Shown here: positions 1 to 12,970 of the stretch, piece after piece | Position numbering within the stretch: the stretch's first letter is position 1 | Layout of the letters: each line of letters starts with the position of its first letter | Source: Punica granatum | Taxonomy: Eukaryota; Streptophyta; Magnoliopsida; Myrtales; Lythraceae | Assembly (NCBI RefSeq): GCF_007655135.1 | Contig: NC_045130.1 | Span: 11,842,001-11,906,000, forward strand | Direction of reading: 5' to 3' | Length of the DNA stretch: 64,000 nucleotides | Notes under the pieces: model-generated | What the model saw: only the letters and a program-made list of their open reading frames with translations | Told to the model about the DNA's origin: nothing | The model's database searches: none | Made by a program: the position numbers and the translations under genes

Positions 1-850
1 GCAACATCATACATAGACGCAAAACACAGCATCCATCTCCTTCATCTCCTTCATCTCCTCACACCATCACCATATGCATCACCATCACTCCACAGCCCTC
101 ACCATTTTCACTCCACCACCACAACTTTCTGCCCTCTCTCTCTCTCTCCGCCTCCCCTCTCCTTTGTTTTCCTCTCGCAGTCCCTGCCTTCACCATAGCC
201 ATCTCCACCTTCACCGTGGCCGTCTCCACTTTCATCAAAGACATCTCCATTTTCACCATTGCCTCCTCTACTCCATCACCATCCATCTCCATTGTCATCA
301 CCATCTTCACCTTCTGCTCATCACCATCACCAAATCATAGCCTTCCTATCCTTCTTCCTCTGTGTGCCTGTGCTGCTACGTCTATGGCCGAGAGTGAGAG
401 AGGGGAAAAGAGAGGAGGAAAGGTGATGGTGAGGGCAATGTGATGATGATGCTGAGACGAAGAAGGTGGTTATGGTGGCTATGATGAAGGCCGAGAGAGA
501 GCAGGAGCAGCGGAGCAAAGATGAAGATGATGGTGCTAATAAGAGGCATTGGTCTCGAGAGGAACAAGCAGAGGGAGGGCCAAGAGAGGAGGAGAGGAAG
601 AGATGAAGGTGTTGTGTGTCTGTTGTTCTGCAAAGAAAAAGAAGATGGTGATTGTGGCGTTAGGTTGAGGAGGTAGCCGGAGATGGCAAGGAGAGAAAAG
701 AAGATGGTGATGGTCCAACGTGTTAATTGGAGCCCACAAAGTGATACACATCAGCACCATTACCACTACCACTTTAATGTGCCATGTATGAAATTCAATC
801 AATTTTGGACTGCATTTTGATGCCATGATAGACGTGAAACCCACGTAATA
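1..850. repeat. Low-complexity CAT/CAC and GA-rich tract
   Basis: The first ~420 bases are dominated by degenerate CAT, CAC and CTC triplets. The next ~300 bases are their purine-rich mirror (GATGGTG, GAGAGAG). Open frames on both strands code for runs of His, Ser, Met or Glu and look like products of composition, not genes. No splice structure or known domain is visible. It may be a decayed trinucleotide microsatellite. Confidence 0.6.
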
Positions 851-1479
851 ACGTTAAGATACCTAAAAAAAAATCGAGATTAGAATAAAACTATGACCGC
901 ATGTAAATGTAAATGTTAGAATACATGGTGTAATTTTCCCTATTATATATAGATGTGAACGTTAAAAGCATCACTTGAAGTCACAGCAACTAATTACTAC
1001 TAGAGGGTTTATGATCATTTCAGATCTCTTTCAAATAAAAGAGAAAATATGAAGAAGATTTCTCAACCAAACGCTTGATATATCGGGTTTATCTTAGGTG
1101 GTTCCGTCCACCTTACTGCCAAGCCGGACCCCTTAAGGATTACATCAGGTGGTTTTTTAAACCGACAGTGCATTCATTAAATTAAACGCATATCTCAAAA
1201 AAAAAAAAATTAATGAGCTTTTTGTTTTTCTGATGAAAAAATTAATGAGCTTTAGAACAGTAAATAATAATTATGCAACTACATTACTCATCCTCAATGA
1301 GACTTTTGTTCTTTTTTGAGGATGCATAATCCAATTGAGATTCAGAACAAAAGAGACAATAATTTATGCTTCTACTGAAACTACGAAAAACCAAAAAAAT
1401 TACCCATTAGAGCAGTACGCACGCGCAAAATTTTACCCAATCAACATAAAATTAGTATGTACAGTATTTACATGTCTCT
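851..1479. other. Intergenic, 3' flank of the FHA gene
   Basis: AT-rich sequence downstream of the stop codon of the FHA gene, presumably including its 3' UTR and poly(A) region. I see no other gene or clear repeat. Confidence 0.5.
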
Positions 1480-4400
1480 TCACCCGAAAGAGTCTGCCTG
1501 AGTAGCTTCATTGTCCTCATCCATTGGATCTTCTGATAACCGATCCCCAACATCAGCTCGATTGCTCCCTTCAGTCTCTGCATCCGAATCAGACCCACCA
1601 TGATCATTCTTCTTCCCATCGCCATCACCGTCATCACTCTCAGTCTCGCTATCGCCACCAGAATCAGAAGCAGATCCCCGGGTCTCACCCTCTCGGTCCG
1701 AATCACAACCCATGGAGCCTGAAAACTTTTTCTTCAGATCAGGTGCAACGATCCCAATCATCTTGGTCAACGCTCGATGTTCCCGGTTCTGTTTTATGAC
1801 AGCAGCCTCAGGAGATGGATTGCTCTGGCTCTCAGCAACCGTGCCAATGAAATTATTAGGTGGAGGAGAAACATCATCCTTCTCAGTTCTACTTCTTGGT
1901 GATTCATTCTCTCCGTGGGCAGATGGAGCAGTGCTACAAGCCCAGCTCCCTGCAACCTCAGAAGCTAAGAGGTCCCCTGTTCTGATGGAGTCCCCAATAT
2001 CTGCCTCAGTATCCTCTGCGTCTTTCAAAGCCTGAGCAGAAATCTTCGACTGGAAATGGTTCGTATTTTCCTGAGAATGAGAGTCGCCTCCATCATCAAG
2101 CTCCATTGTGTCTCGAACAGCTATAGAGTCATCATTAAGCCTCATATTTTGTTCGCTCGAGTTTCTTTGGCTTTCAGTTTCAAGGACTCGCTCTGCTCCA
2201 TATTGATCTCCCTTTTCGGTTCCAACATGGTCACCTTCCATTTCAGTCCCAATAGGGTCTTCTTGTTCAGTTCCTACCTGCTCTCCTGCCTGTTCAGTCC
2301 CAATAAGGTCCCCTCGTTCAGTTCCAATTGGATCTCCTCCCTGTTCAGTTCCAATAGGGACTCTGTCCTGTTCAGTCCCGATAGCATCCGCTTCTCTTTC
2401 GGTTTCAACAACTTCTCGTACTTGTTCAGTCTCCATAGCTTCTCCCTCAGGAACTGTTCCTGTTACAACATCTATATCAGACCCGAAGCCACCCTTTGCA
2501 TTATGGTCACCATTCATGAATTCCACCTCTTGCGTGTTTTGGCCTTCTTGTTCAGTCCTTATATCACATTCATGCCCCTCAGTAGCACTGGCCTCATCAC
2601 TAGAACTTACCACCTGATTCACGTCAAACCTCGGGGCTGAAGTAACTGAAGTTGCCTTAGCACGTTCCTGAGTATTCCGCTCCACTGTCTCTGCGTCAAC
2701 AGGATTATTAGTAGCATCATCATATGGAACATTGAGATCAATGTCGACTGAGGCATTCTCATAATTTTCCTCGTCCTCAAGAGTCCTCTGCATTGCCTTT
2801 AACTGTTCCTGCTGCTTACTGAATAATGCTGAGATTTCTTCAGTAGTGGAATAGAAAGCACGTAACTGTGTTTCCCTGCATGGCCGAAGGAGAGAAACTA
2901 TTACCGGTAAGCTCGTATAACATGAAAATTATTCGAATAAGCTAACTTGGAATCACCTACTCTCTCACTACCATACACAGAAGGGAAAACATGAAGATAG
3001 ATGTGAATTTAGAGTCATTACCCATGTTTTAATAAAGTAAAAGAAGAAATCTGCCTCGTCTTATCTGAATTGATTAAACCAGCATAATGTAGGAAAGTTT
3101 GCCCTATTTGGATCCTCTATTTTCCACTAGGGACCAATGCAGTCTCAACATTTTTTTTTTTTGGGGTCAAATTGAACCGAGACTCTCTGAGCTTCTCTTA
3201 GTTGTATTGGTCCCTCGCACTCTTCCATAGATTAAATCTAGTAAAGCATTTTCTTTCCTGTCCACAAGTGCCAAATCAGAAGAATTGCCTAGCTCTTTCA
3301 GATGGAAATATTTTTTAAAGGCAATATCCTCTATGAGTTACCATAAGCTTCAATTTCACTCACCGAAGCATTATTCTCTCCCGAGCAGCTTTCAACCTCC
3401 TCCTCTCATAATCAAGATCCCTGATTGCGGCACTTATCTCAAGCTCGAGGGTAGAAACCCTAGCGCAGGCTTCTTCTCGAGCAGCCTGCTAAGCAAACAA
3501 AGAGAAAACTCAGCTCAAGATTTTATATCTTTAGAAGTGAAAGTACAAACTCAATCATCATCCAGATTTATCCATCTAAAAGAATAAATCTAATTATGTG
3601 CACCATAATCCTTAGATTCAAATTTCACTCAAAAGATTATATCTGTCTCCCTTTTATGGAAGGAGGTAGGCCTTAAGAGTCATCTGGTAACGGTAAGAGA
3701 ATGCCGAGAAGAATGAAGGAAAGATTCTTGTATATACCTTTTCATTCTCAAGATCCTTTGTTAATCTCCTTAGTTCTTGCTCAAGTTCTTCCACTTTCTG
3801 ATCCAACATATGCATTGGGAAATAAGCAAAAAATCAATGCTTGAGTTAAACTTGCAAATTTCCTTACAAACATAAAAAAAAACCTATAAAAACATATTTC
3901 ATTACATTTCTTCCTTTAGCAGAGACTTGCTGCTCTTCATGAATTTGAGCTTCTAATTGCCGTACTTTATTTTCAGAGATAACCAAGTTGTGTCTCGCAT
4001 CTTCCTACAAAATAATGAAGAAAAAACAATAATTAGAAGGATATCCTGAGATATTTTAATTTAAGTAATGCAAAAAATAAATAGAAAAAAGGGCCAACTG
4101 CATACCAGTTTGCACCTCATATTCTCTAGCAATGCACATCTTTCTTTCTCCAGTTCCTGAGGATTTGGTTATAGGTCATCAACTAGCAGCAAAATTCATT
4201 ATTCGTTTAATTTGTTCTACAGAAGCAGATAGCATTTCAACCCTTTTATACCTGAAGTTTATCAAGTACTTCCTGTTGCTCCTTTTCTCGTCTGAGCGCA
4301 GCATCTGACCAACGTTTCAATTCTGCCTGAGCCTCTGAATGAGCTCTCTGGACGGCCTCTTTCAAATCTGCTGTAGCCTTCTCACGTTCTTCTCTTCGTA

Positions 4401-7400
4401 GGTCTCGCTCTTCTTCCAACCTAGACTTCAGCTCAACTATAGATGCCTTCTGACTAGAACGAAGTAATCAGGCACTGTTATCTTCTCAAGTTTTATCAAG
4501 ATTGCTCTTTCATAGGAATCATTAGAAAAGTAATCTACAGGCAAGGCATTATAGTCTAATAAGTAAAACAAAGGTAACACCATGAAAAACATGGAACTCT
4601 AAGGCTGAAATTAAACTCAGGAATTGGATCTTACATATTTGAGTTATAAAACTGGAGAATTAAGGACAGAATTGAATTGTGTTCGTACTCCATTTAACAT
4701 CAATATGGAGAGATGAAGGACCATATACAGCTTCCTATTGCTCAGGTAAAAAGAAAATTAAAAGAGAAATATCCCCAAAAAAGAGAAAGGAAATGAGAGA
4801 CTGAGTGTAATCTAATACCTCTTCATTATTTCATCTGCTTCTCTACAAGATTGCACAGAAGCTCTCAGCCTTGCATTGAGATCTTCTATTACTTGCTTTT
4901 GTTCAGCAGATAACTTCGATAACTCCACCAGCTCATTTTGCTTTCCATTTAGCATATCTTTCAAGTCCTTCATTTGTTGAAGGTAAGAATTCGAGATTGA
5001 TTCTTTGAGAACCTTGATTTCCTGGTGCATTAATTAATAAAGACTTGGTGAATGACAGAGGTTAGGTTAATGGAACAGATTACCACAAGAAACATAAAAG
5101 ATGCCATCAACCTCAAGCAATGACTCAAGTTCCATCCTGATTAAAAAAAAACCAAAGAAATTCTATTTATTTAATGCTATCTTACAATTCCTTTAGAAAA
5201 ATATCAAAGTCGGTAATGGACTCTTTTACAAGAAATATGAGGAAACCCCTCAAATAGGTATCCGAGGGATAAATTAAATATAGATAATAAATCTTTTTCA
5301 TCAGTAACTTCCATCAGAAGAACTTGACAGAAGTTCATCGAAAATCTTTCACTTAGTCATTGCCAGCAAGCCAGAAATATATAGGCATGGAGCAATACAT
5401 GTGCTTCATCCCAATACAATGAATTGAAAAAAAAGATATAATAAACAAGTAAATGCACATACTTTCTCATGATGCTCTGCAGATGCACGATTCTCATTAT
5501 TTAGCGCATCAATGGTCAGAACCTGTTTCTCCAACTGCTCCCTTAGTTCCTACAGAAAATGAATCCCAAACATATGCGAATTCAAACTAAGTTTGACAGG
5601 TATAGTCATCTGTCACGTCTGAAATGTGTGTGGAAGGGGCAGATACCGTGTTTGATCGTTGCAAGCTACGGAAATCATCAAGAGAAATAGGACCTTCTGG
5701 AGCACCAAGGCCAATGCCTTTAAGCCTTTTCTTTTGGGGAGCAAGCTCATCTGCAAAGTAAAACCAAACATTTTGTCTTTTTGTCATTGAGACATCTTTA
5801 ATCAAAAAAGAGGAAACTGAGTTGGCAAAAGAAGGAAAAACAAAATAGCTATATCAAAATTTGGATGGAAAGCAATGGCGCAATCACTATAATTCATATG
5901 AAGCAATTATGAATTACACTTTTTCAAGTGATTATACTAAAAGAGCTACAGATGCATCCAATCTACAACCAGTTATCGGTCACCACTTAAACCTTTTCCA
6001 TCTCTAGCCACATTGACTGAGCCTTCTCAGTCCTAGCTGCTTTAGTAACATTTGCCAAATAACTTATTCTTCTGGACTTATACTCTGCTAAGCATTCATT
6101 ACCCAATTTGATATTTGTCCAATCTGATAGCAAAATTTAATCATTCCTTGAACATAGAATTAAGCCAACGTTTAACCAAACTAATTTAGAGCAAGACCAT
6201 ACAGTGGCTTTCATCCAAGTGAAGATTCCCTCGTCTAACCATAACAACAAAGGTCTCCTAAAATAATTCCATATGTCCCAATATTCAAAAAGCTTTAGCC
6301 CATCGTCCATATTGGTTCATGGTGAGAAAAAAATACAAGGGAGAAGAATTTGAAACAAGAGAGAAGAAAATCAATATTTACACATCCATGTGCTTACTTG
6401 CTTTCCTTTTGGTAACTTTATCATCTGTCGCTGGAGTTGATTTCACAACTTCCCGAAATACAAATGCGAATGCATGGTCTGCAATAAGAAGAGAGATCTA
6501 GAAAATCAGAAAATCTTAACATAGTTGAGATCTTTTAGAGGACACTGGCTTGGCATTTCCCATGCAGCAAAAGAATCTTATGCAAATTAAGTCGCAGCAA
6601 AAAAAATCCATAAACCACAAGAGAAAATAGTTGCCAAGGGAGCAGAATATGATAGGCCTTAGATAGGTGAAATAATGTCATGGCCATAAGATTTGATCTG
6701 GAGATACTGAATAAAAAAAGAAACATAAATTTATCCAGAGAAGCAGAAAAGTGAAAATTTTGAACTCAGTCAATAATCCAAGGTAAACCTGCTGCAACAT
6801 CTAATAATGCTCGATTAACTTTCTTTTGGCAATAGTACACATATTTCTTTTAACCCCATTTGAACTTTATTTTGACAATTCCAAGGATCTCACTCTTAAA
6901 GTAAGATCAAACTCTTGGTTGGAAGTAGCACACTTTCAAGCATGACAGCACTCTTATATGTATTTTTGAATTGAGAAAATCAATGCACCTTCACCCCACT
7001 AAACTAGTTAACACAACCAGCATAGCAGCAGACTACAGAATTTCACATGAATTTTCAGTCTCATCTATCCATCAATCATTCTTAACCCTCAGCAATGACA
7101 CATAAGAAGCACCAACTTTTACAAGTATAAATAATATCCAGAAATTCTAAAACCCCGAAAACATGAAGCAAATATATTACCACTGTGAGGAGCGCCGACA
7201 AACGATATAATATCACCATGATGAATTTCTACTTCAGCGCTGTTCTTCCCCAGCTTTGTCCAATTAACGAAAGTGCCATTTGAGCTGATCAAGATGTGGC
7301 ATATTAGGAAATGGAGAGCAAGAACGAAGAAAGCCAGAGCGAGAGCTATGCAGATAATAGAAAAAAACCTGGTGTCTTTCAAGACCACTCTACTTGTGCC

Positions 7401-8028
7401 CTCCTTGAATATTCTGCAATGCTCTCCACTAACCATACCCGAGTCGATTCGAAACAGGACATCCTTTACCAGACGGCCGATATAATGCACATTCGCATTA
7501 AGATACATATTCAAGCCCTGGATTACAACAAGCTCAGTAGAATAAGCTTCCCTTCACTACATAAAGGAACACAGCAAATAAACGAAGAGCGTAATCATAG
7601 GAATGATCAACAACCTCACTCAATTGTATGCATGAATTCCATTCAAATCCTATACAGCTACCTCAAATTCGAACCAAAATGCAACAATGGGCGAGAAACT
7701 ACAAGCAATCAAAGAGGACTAAGATTGGAACCTGCTTTCGCTCACGGGCTTTGGTGTTGATAGCGGTGAGAACGCCCCAGACGCTGGGGTCGGGGTCCTG
7801 GAGGGGCTCGGAGGCGATTTTGAAGGCGACATTCTTGACGGACTCCTGGCGGCTAAGCGCCGGGGCCGCCGGGGGCTTGCTTGCGGCGGGATCACCGGAG
7901 GAGCCAACCCTCGAGGCGGCCGCTGCAACGCCCGGCCCTGCCGGCTTGTCTCCGGGGGAGCCAGGCTGCGAGGCGTCTGCTCTAGGGCTGGGCCCTGACT
8001 GGCTGCTTCCTTGCGCTTCTGCCGCCAT
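1480..8028 (-). CDS. FHA-domain and coiled-coil protein (SMAD/FHA type), 13 exons, 984 aa
   Basis: Exons, 5' to 3' on the minus strand: 8028-7732, 7517-7369, 7284-7181, 6478-6398, 5750-5647, 5549-5463, 5021-4819, 4453-4252, 4156-4106, 4004-3906, 3797-3738, 3485-3364, 2875-1480. All joins keep phase and total 2955 nt with stop. Residues 1-99 are rich in Pro, Ala and Ser. Residues ~100-184 form an FHA domain with the phosphothreonine-binding residues in place: GR at 113-114, SGEH at 129-132, SNG at 150-152 and N156. Residues ~246-520 are heptad-rich coiled coil. Residues 520-984 are one acidic exon with a degenerate GTEQ repeat and a Ser/Asp/Glu-rich end. FHA domains bind phosphothreonine peptides, so a scaffold role is inferred. 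It resembles the Arabidopsis SMAD/FHA protein I recall as At2g45460; no function is assigned. The start is the first ATG after a GC-rich leader. Confidence 0.85.
2214..2440 (-). repeat. Coding minisatellite, GTEQ units in the last FHA exon
   Basis: In-frame degenerate units of about 7-10 codons built round IGTEQ or VGTEQ, with seven or eight recognisable copies. On the plus strand this appears as repeated TTCAGTYCCAAT. The unit is acidic and probably disordered. Unit number may vary between alleles. Confidence 0.7.
5112..5136 (-). other. Possible 25-nt cryptic exon in the FHA gene
   Basis: On the minus strand this segment follows a T-rich tract ending in AATCAG and is followed by GTTGAT, so it looks like an exon. 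From its second base it reads MELESLLE, typical coiled coil. Included whole, it shifts the frame of exon 7 and gives an early stop. Joining exon 6 directly to exon 7 keeps frame, so the main gene model skips it. Use of an internal AG would add an in-frame 12 nt (SLLE). Confidence 0.35.
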
Positions 8029-8029
8029 T

Positions 8030-8700
8030 GTGAGAGCAGTGGGGAGAGCTCGTAGGAGGGAGGAGATGCTAAGGTCACTCAGCTCAGCTCAGGCTGAGGT
8101 AGCGATCGCGAGGGAAGGAAGCGGCCATGGCCGAGCAGTGAGAGTTCCGACTGATGTTTTGTCCTCTGCCGTTCCTCACGTGGATGTTTTGTCCTCTGCC
8201 GTTTGCTTTCAATGGAAGCTTTGAGAAAATTGTCATTTGGACCCTCAACTTTGAGGGTTACTGCATTTTACACCCTAAAGTTTACATGTTCCCGACTCCA
8301 TTGTTGCGATTTCAAGACAATTCCTAGGAAACATGATGCTAAGAGGAGTCCAGTTCGCTGCCAATTTCCGCTCCGAAGTTTTGTTTTTAATATCGCTATG
8401 CCCTACGAAAATCCTATGCAAAAAGAATCGCGCTCATACTTACATTTCTTAGTACGTGATCGTATATTGATCAAATACGTCCTTTGTATAGTCCCTCTCT
8501 TATGAGTGAAGAGATATATATCAAGTAGTTTGATGAAACATGATGAGTTTCCTGCTCCGCTCATGTTTTGCGTGAGATAATAGATGTTCCTTGAAATGTC
8601 ATAATCCTCGTCGAGATGTTTCTATACAAAAACGTGCAAATCTAAAACCAGTGTTTGTTCATGATGCTTTCAACGGCCCAAATACAGTTGGTAGTCCGCT
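8030..8700. other. FHA gene 5' flank and distal 3' flank of the cyclophilin pseudogene block
   Basis: The first ~150 bases are the probable 5' UTR and promoter of the FHA gene, which runs leftward. From about 8580 the sequence resembles the distal 3' flank of the second cyclophilin gene near 16410-16520, with shared phrases such as TCTATACAAA and TGTTCATG. The cyclophilin duplication therefore starts here. Confidence 0.5.
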
Positions 8701-10115
8701 GATGAAACGTCGGATGAATTCCATCTGACTGTTCAGATCACGCGCCCATCGATGTTCAGAAAAACCCATTGACCCAAGTACAACTAATTGGTAGTTGTTT
8801 AGCATAGAATCACGCAATTCCACTTTTGGCGTACGCGCTTGGTGGATCTATCGCTAGATCAGAGCGTTGCCAAACATGCCAAAGTGCAGTCCCAATGATT
8901 GATAGCGAAACCACCAGCCGACCTCACCATGCTAAAACGTAGCGCCACGGCTCGGAAGTCCGTAGGTCTAGTTAGTATCTGGGTTTATGAGAAATATCGT
9001 GGAAGCAGTGGATGACGAATGAAGCGTAGACGATTACGCGGCTCAAGGATTTAGCCACTAGGATTCTCCCCAAATATAAATGAGTGTTAACAATAAGATG
9101 ACGTCGAGAGACGGCTAGAAGTCGATCTTGAATCTGGTAGCTCACAGCGGGGATTGGCTCATGAGAGAGTTGTGTGGCTTCGCGACTGAATTAGCCGAAA
9201 ATTTAATGAAGCGCTGGGTCTGGCTAGATTAGCTGAAAAGGATGAGTTGAGACCGGAACCTTGGCTCATGAAAACCCCATTGATCGAGAACCAAGTAAGG
9301 TAGAAGGGATATGCTGACGGATCAACGAGATTGCCTCGGAAGGATATTGCATGATAAGGAAATGATGCATGAAAAATATATATGTGAGGTGCGAGTGCAA
9401 TGAAGTAAAGATAAAGATAAAAGTAGGTGGCGCAGAGCCGTTTTGTGATTAATGTCGGGTTGTTTACATCGAATGGCACCTCTCAGTCTTATAGGGCGGA
9501 CTTAGGAAACCCTGAAGAGCAAATATCGGCCTTATTCTAAGGAAATAAGCAACATGAAGTAATAAAATTCATGCTGCCCAAGCAGCCAGCTAAACAAGAA
9601 AACAAAATATTCTACCTAGTTAATGATAATGAAATTGCCTAGCTAAAATAATTTACTTGCTAAACCTCTAAGCAATCTCCGTAAACGCAATCTTCCTCTA
9701 AGGAAAGACTCCCTACACGTCAGATTTAGGGTATCGGCCGTGCCTCTGCCTTGATTCGCATGCATCAACCCCAAAAAGGAAAAAAGATCGAACTAATTTC
9801 CATATTAGGCTAATGACCTTGTGTGTCGCGCTAACTCTCCATGTCTGGTGTGCAAGCCAAGGAAATAACTCCCGTTGTCATGTAGAATCACGTACTTGTC
9901 CTTGTGCACGTCCAAATTCGTGCGATAATGCCGTTCAAGAAAAAATCAGAATTCCTCCCTTAATACGAGCTAATAGCTAGCTCTCGGCTAACTGATCTGA
10001 TCAGCCCAGTTAGAGCATTTCATGACTTCTTTCTTGAATTACCTTCCCGCCAGCAACTGTCCAAATCGGGTAGTGCCGTGGATCCTCGACTCGGGTCCTC
10101 GAGTCTTTGATCATG
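8701..10115. mobile_element. Unclassified ~1.4 kb insertion flanked by 7-bp repeats
   Basis: The heptamer GTCCGCT occurs at 8694-8700 and again at 10116-10122. Between the shared TCTATACAAA landmark and the stop-codon region of the cyclophilin, copy 1 is about 1437 bp longer than copy 2, close to the 1422 bp expected if this interval plus one heptamer was inserted. I see no convincing terminal inverted repeats and no transposase frame, so the class is unknown. GC content is somewhat higher than in the surrounding intergenic DNA. Confidence 0.4.
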
Positions 10116-10223
10116 GTCCGCTCCTAGTTGAGCCGGTCACATGGACCTTACAACCCTAAGCCCATTTACCGCGAAATGCAGAAAATGAGTGTAAACAGTA
10201 ATACATCAAGGCAACATGGCCCA

Positions 10224-11818
10224 CTATCCGGCAAAAGGGGTAGCATGTGGAGTAACTCGAGTAAGCCTAATTTCAGCATGTGGCCAGTCTCCCGATCCTG
10301 TGTGAGTATGCCAGACGAAAAAGAGGTTGGTAAATCACATATCCACATTAAGAAGTAGTAAAGTAGCACAAAGAGGCTCTAATTGGTTGAACATTTGCCC
10401 GGAAACCATAAATTGGAGCCTTTTTTCTTTCAGTTTAGGGGAATATCTGTGACATGATTTTGCTTCTTGAAGAAATAGCTCAATGCGGATGGAAAGGAGA
10501 TTGCGAGGACTCTATGGAACCAGGCCTTCGGACCATACGCAATGCGGTCCAAGTGTTAAACTGAGTTCACTGTATTGCACGAAGTTATTTGCATAATTGG
10601 ATTCTGAAGTGGGATTTGCTTTGCAAGTGGCTGAAACGAATAATATCCAGTGCAGCTGACGGCTAATGGCGCTTACCCTCTCCATGAGATCAAGGACCTC
10701 GAAGCCACGAATGACTCTTCCAAACACAGTGTGCAGCCTGTCGAGATGCAGCTGTTCCACACAAGTAATGAAAAACTGACACCCATTGGCATTGGGCCCA
10801 TTATTTGCCATTGATAATATTCCTCTTGCGCTGGATCAGAAAGAGATTCAGTGAACTAAAAGGACACCCTAACAAAATAACAGTATTTATACTTCAAACT
10901 CGATGTCATTACGACCATCGAGTTCATTTTTTACCTTGAGAGACTCCGTTATCTCAGCATCAAATTTCTTGCCCCAAAGTCTTGTTCCCCCTTCTCCTGT
11001 TCCCGTCGGCCCTCCACCTTGAATGGTAAAACCCTTGACATCCCGGTGGATTATAGTCCTGTTGTAGTAAACACTTGCACATAACAGCAAAAAGTTCTGC
11101 ATTCAGACAGAGGAGAGCTATCCAGCTTTTATTCGATCAGTTGTAAACATTCAGATTTAGCCTTAGTGAATATAATTTTCCGAAAATGAAGAAGCCAAAG
11201 CACGAGCATTCTACGTACATAACCATATATGTTTTTTGCACAGGCGCCACAGTCCCAACCGAATGAGTGCACAGTAAAAGAGATGATAGTGATAACAAAA
11301 GAGCCACTCGAGGTGCATACACCCCCGATCTTAACAACCAAACAGAATTTCCGAAATGCAGTGACTTATTGGGTATATAATTTTTGTGAATTTTGACAAT
11401 CAGACATTGAACCCCAACTCTCCGAAACTCATGATCCTCCAGCAGATGCTGAAGCTAATAATCAAAGGCAAAACTAACAAGAGAGAATGCATCAAACTAA
11501 GTACACGAGCCACGAGAAGCCCCCGACCAATTAAAAAGGCTTGAAAGAACATTTACTCAAGCCGTAGCATCTTCTGTATATTGCATCAGATTACATATTT
11601 CGTCTCACGAACGTAGTTGTTGAAATATATAGACAGGATTAGTAAAGTACTTGCCGAGGCGGTCTTGGGGACCTCGCCACGGCCATCTCGCGCTCGATGT
11701 CGCCAAGATTGGTGTGCAGAGTGACCACCTGCGGGAACCAGAAATGGAGAAAGAAGAGTGAGAGATATAAGGAGGCAGGAGGTGAGAAGCTACGCTTCGA
11801 GCAAGAAACACTTGCCAT
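10224..11818 (-). pseudogene. CYP18-1-like cyclophilin pseudogene (tandem copy 1)
   Basis: Same five-exon layout as the intact copy: ATG 11816-11818, then 11728-11655, 11096-10935, 10830-10677 and 10307-10224. Three lesions are visible against the intact copy. Exon 2 is 74 nt instead of 75, a single-base deletion after the codons for EMA. Exon 4 is 154 nt instead of 159, five bases lost next to the acceptor. The AG before the last exon is replaced by AT (GGCAT then ACTCAC). Exon 3 still reads through but active-site positions have drifted: FHR is IHR and GFMIQGGD is GFTIQGGG. It is therefore very unlikely to make an active PPIase. Confidence 0.85.
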
Positions 11819-12030
11819 GTCCATCGGGCCGGTGATGGGCTGCACAGATAGAGAGATAGAGAGACCAAGCTGGAGCCTTGAGAAAGAGAAAGAGAGCTGA
11901 GATTCCCCTGGAAAGCAAGAAGGAGACGACATAGAAGTTCAAGAAGGACTTTGTTCTCGTGGACGTCCCCACTTTGAGTTTGACTTCTCTCTCGCGTGTG
12001 TGTGTGTGTGTGTGTGTTAACAAACTCGTT
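11819..12030. other. 5' flank of cyclophilin copy 1 with a (TG)n run
   Basis: The probable former 5' UTR of the pseudogene, similar to the leader of copy 2 as far as about 11935 (shared GGAAAGCAAGAAGGAGA-like text). It ends in a (GT)n microsatellite near 11996-12017. Confidence 0.5.
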
Positions 12031-12970
12031 GACTAGAAGGATTTTGTGAATTAATTAGAAATATTTGAAATGGCCAATGTCCAAAAATATAAAATTAATC
12101 AAGAATAACTGATTCAACCGGTTTAACACTTCTTATATGTATCATGATCTCAAGTTCGAGTATTAGGAATGGAAAAAATTCTTAAATTGGGAGAGATTTA
12201 TCATTGGTGAGCCGACCTGACTTGAACTGAATTAGTCAGGGTCCGTTGAGTTTCTAGATGCCCAGAGTACACATCTAAAAAAATATAAAAATTATTTAAA
12301 AGAATAAATTATCATAATTTATTTTTATAAACGGATATACATGATAATTCATGTTAGAAACTTTATGAATTACGTAAATATAAATTGACTCATTTCATCC
12401 AAAAAAATTAATTGTTTCATATTTATCATATAATAAATCAGGTGCAAGCATGCGGACACGTGGCAATATAAGAAAATTAATTTACAAAAAATTGTTAAAT
12501 TTACTATGAAATTAATTTACATGGATGAATGGAGCTGTCGAGAATATTTTTCATTTTTCAAGAATATATTTAATGTTTGTCCATAAACTAATAAATTTCT
12601 TATCTTTTAAGAAATTAATTATTTCATCTCAGTTTTTAATATAATAATCAAGTGTCATAATTTTATTGAGAATAATATAAAATATTTTTAAAAAATGAAA
12701 GAATTGAGAGCATTGAGATTATCTAAACGGAGCATTCATAATTCGCGCTCTGACTTTTATATATTACTCCGACTTAAAGGAACAATGGCAGCAACCAAGG
12801 TCTTTCATCAGCTCATTCAAAGTTCCGAAGCTTTGCAGTGGAGAATCCTAACTTTCGGGAGGAAAGGAAAAAGACTGACACGAAAATATCAAAAATAAGA
12901 TGTCTTCATTAAGAGAGTTCAGCATAAGGAGAAAAAAGAGAGAAGAAAAGGAAAAGAGAGAGAGAGAGAG
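12031..12970. other. AT-rich intergenic sequence
   Basis: AT-rich sequence with short GA-repeat runs near 12940-12972. I find no gene or element with clear ends. Confidence 0.5.

Noticed and set aside
74..844. Several overlapping open frames rich in His, Ser or Met
   Set aside because: They follow from CAT/CAC and GA low-complexity sequence, overlap on both strands, and have no domain or splice context.
2056..2640. A 194-codon plus-strand frame
   Set aside because: It is the antisense shadow of the acidic last exon of the FHA gene.
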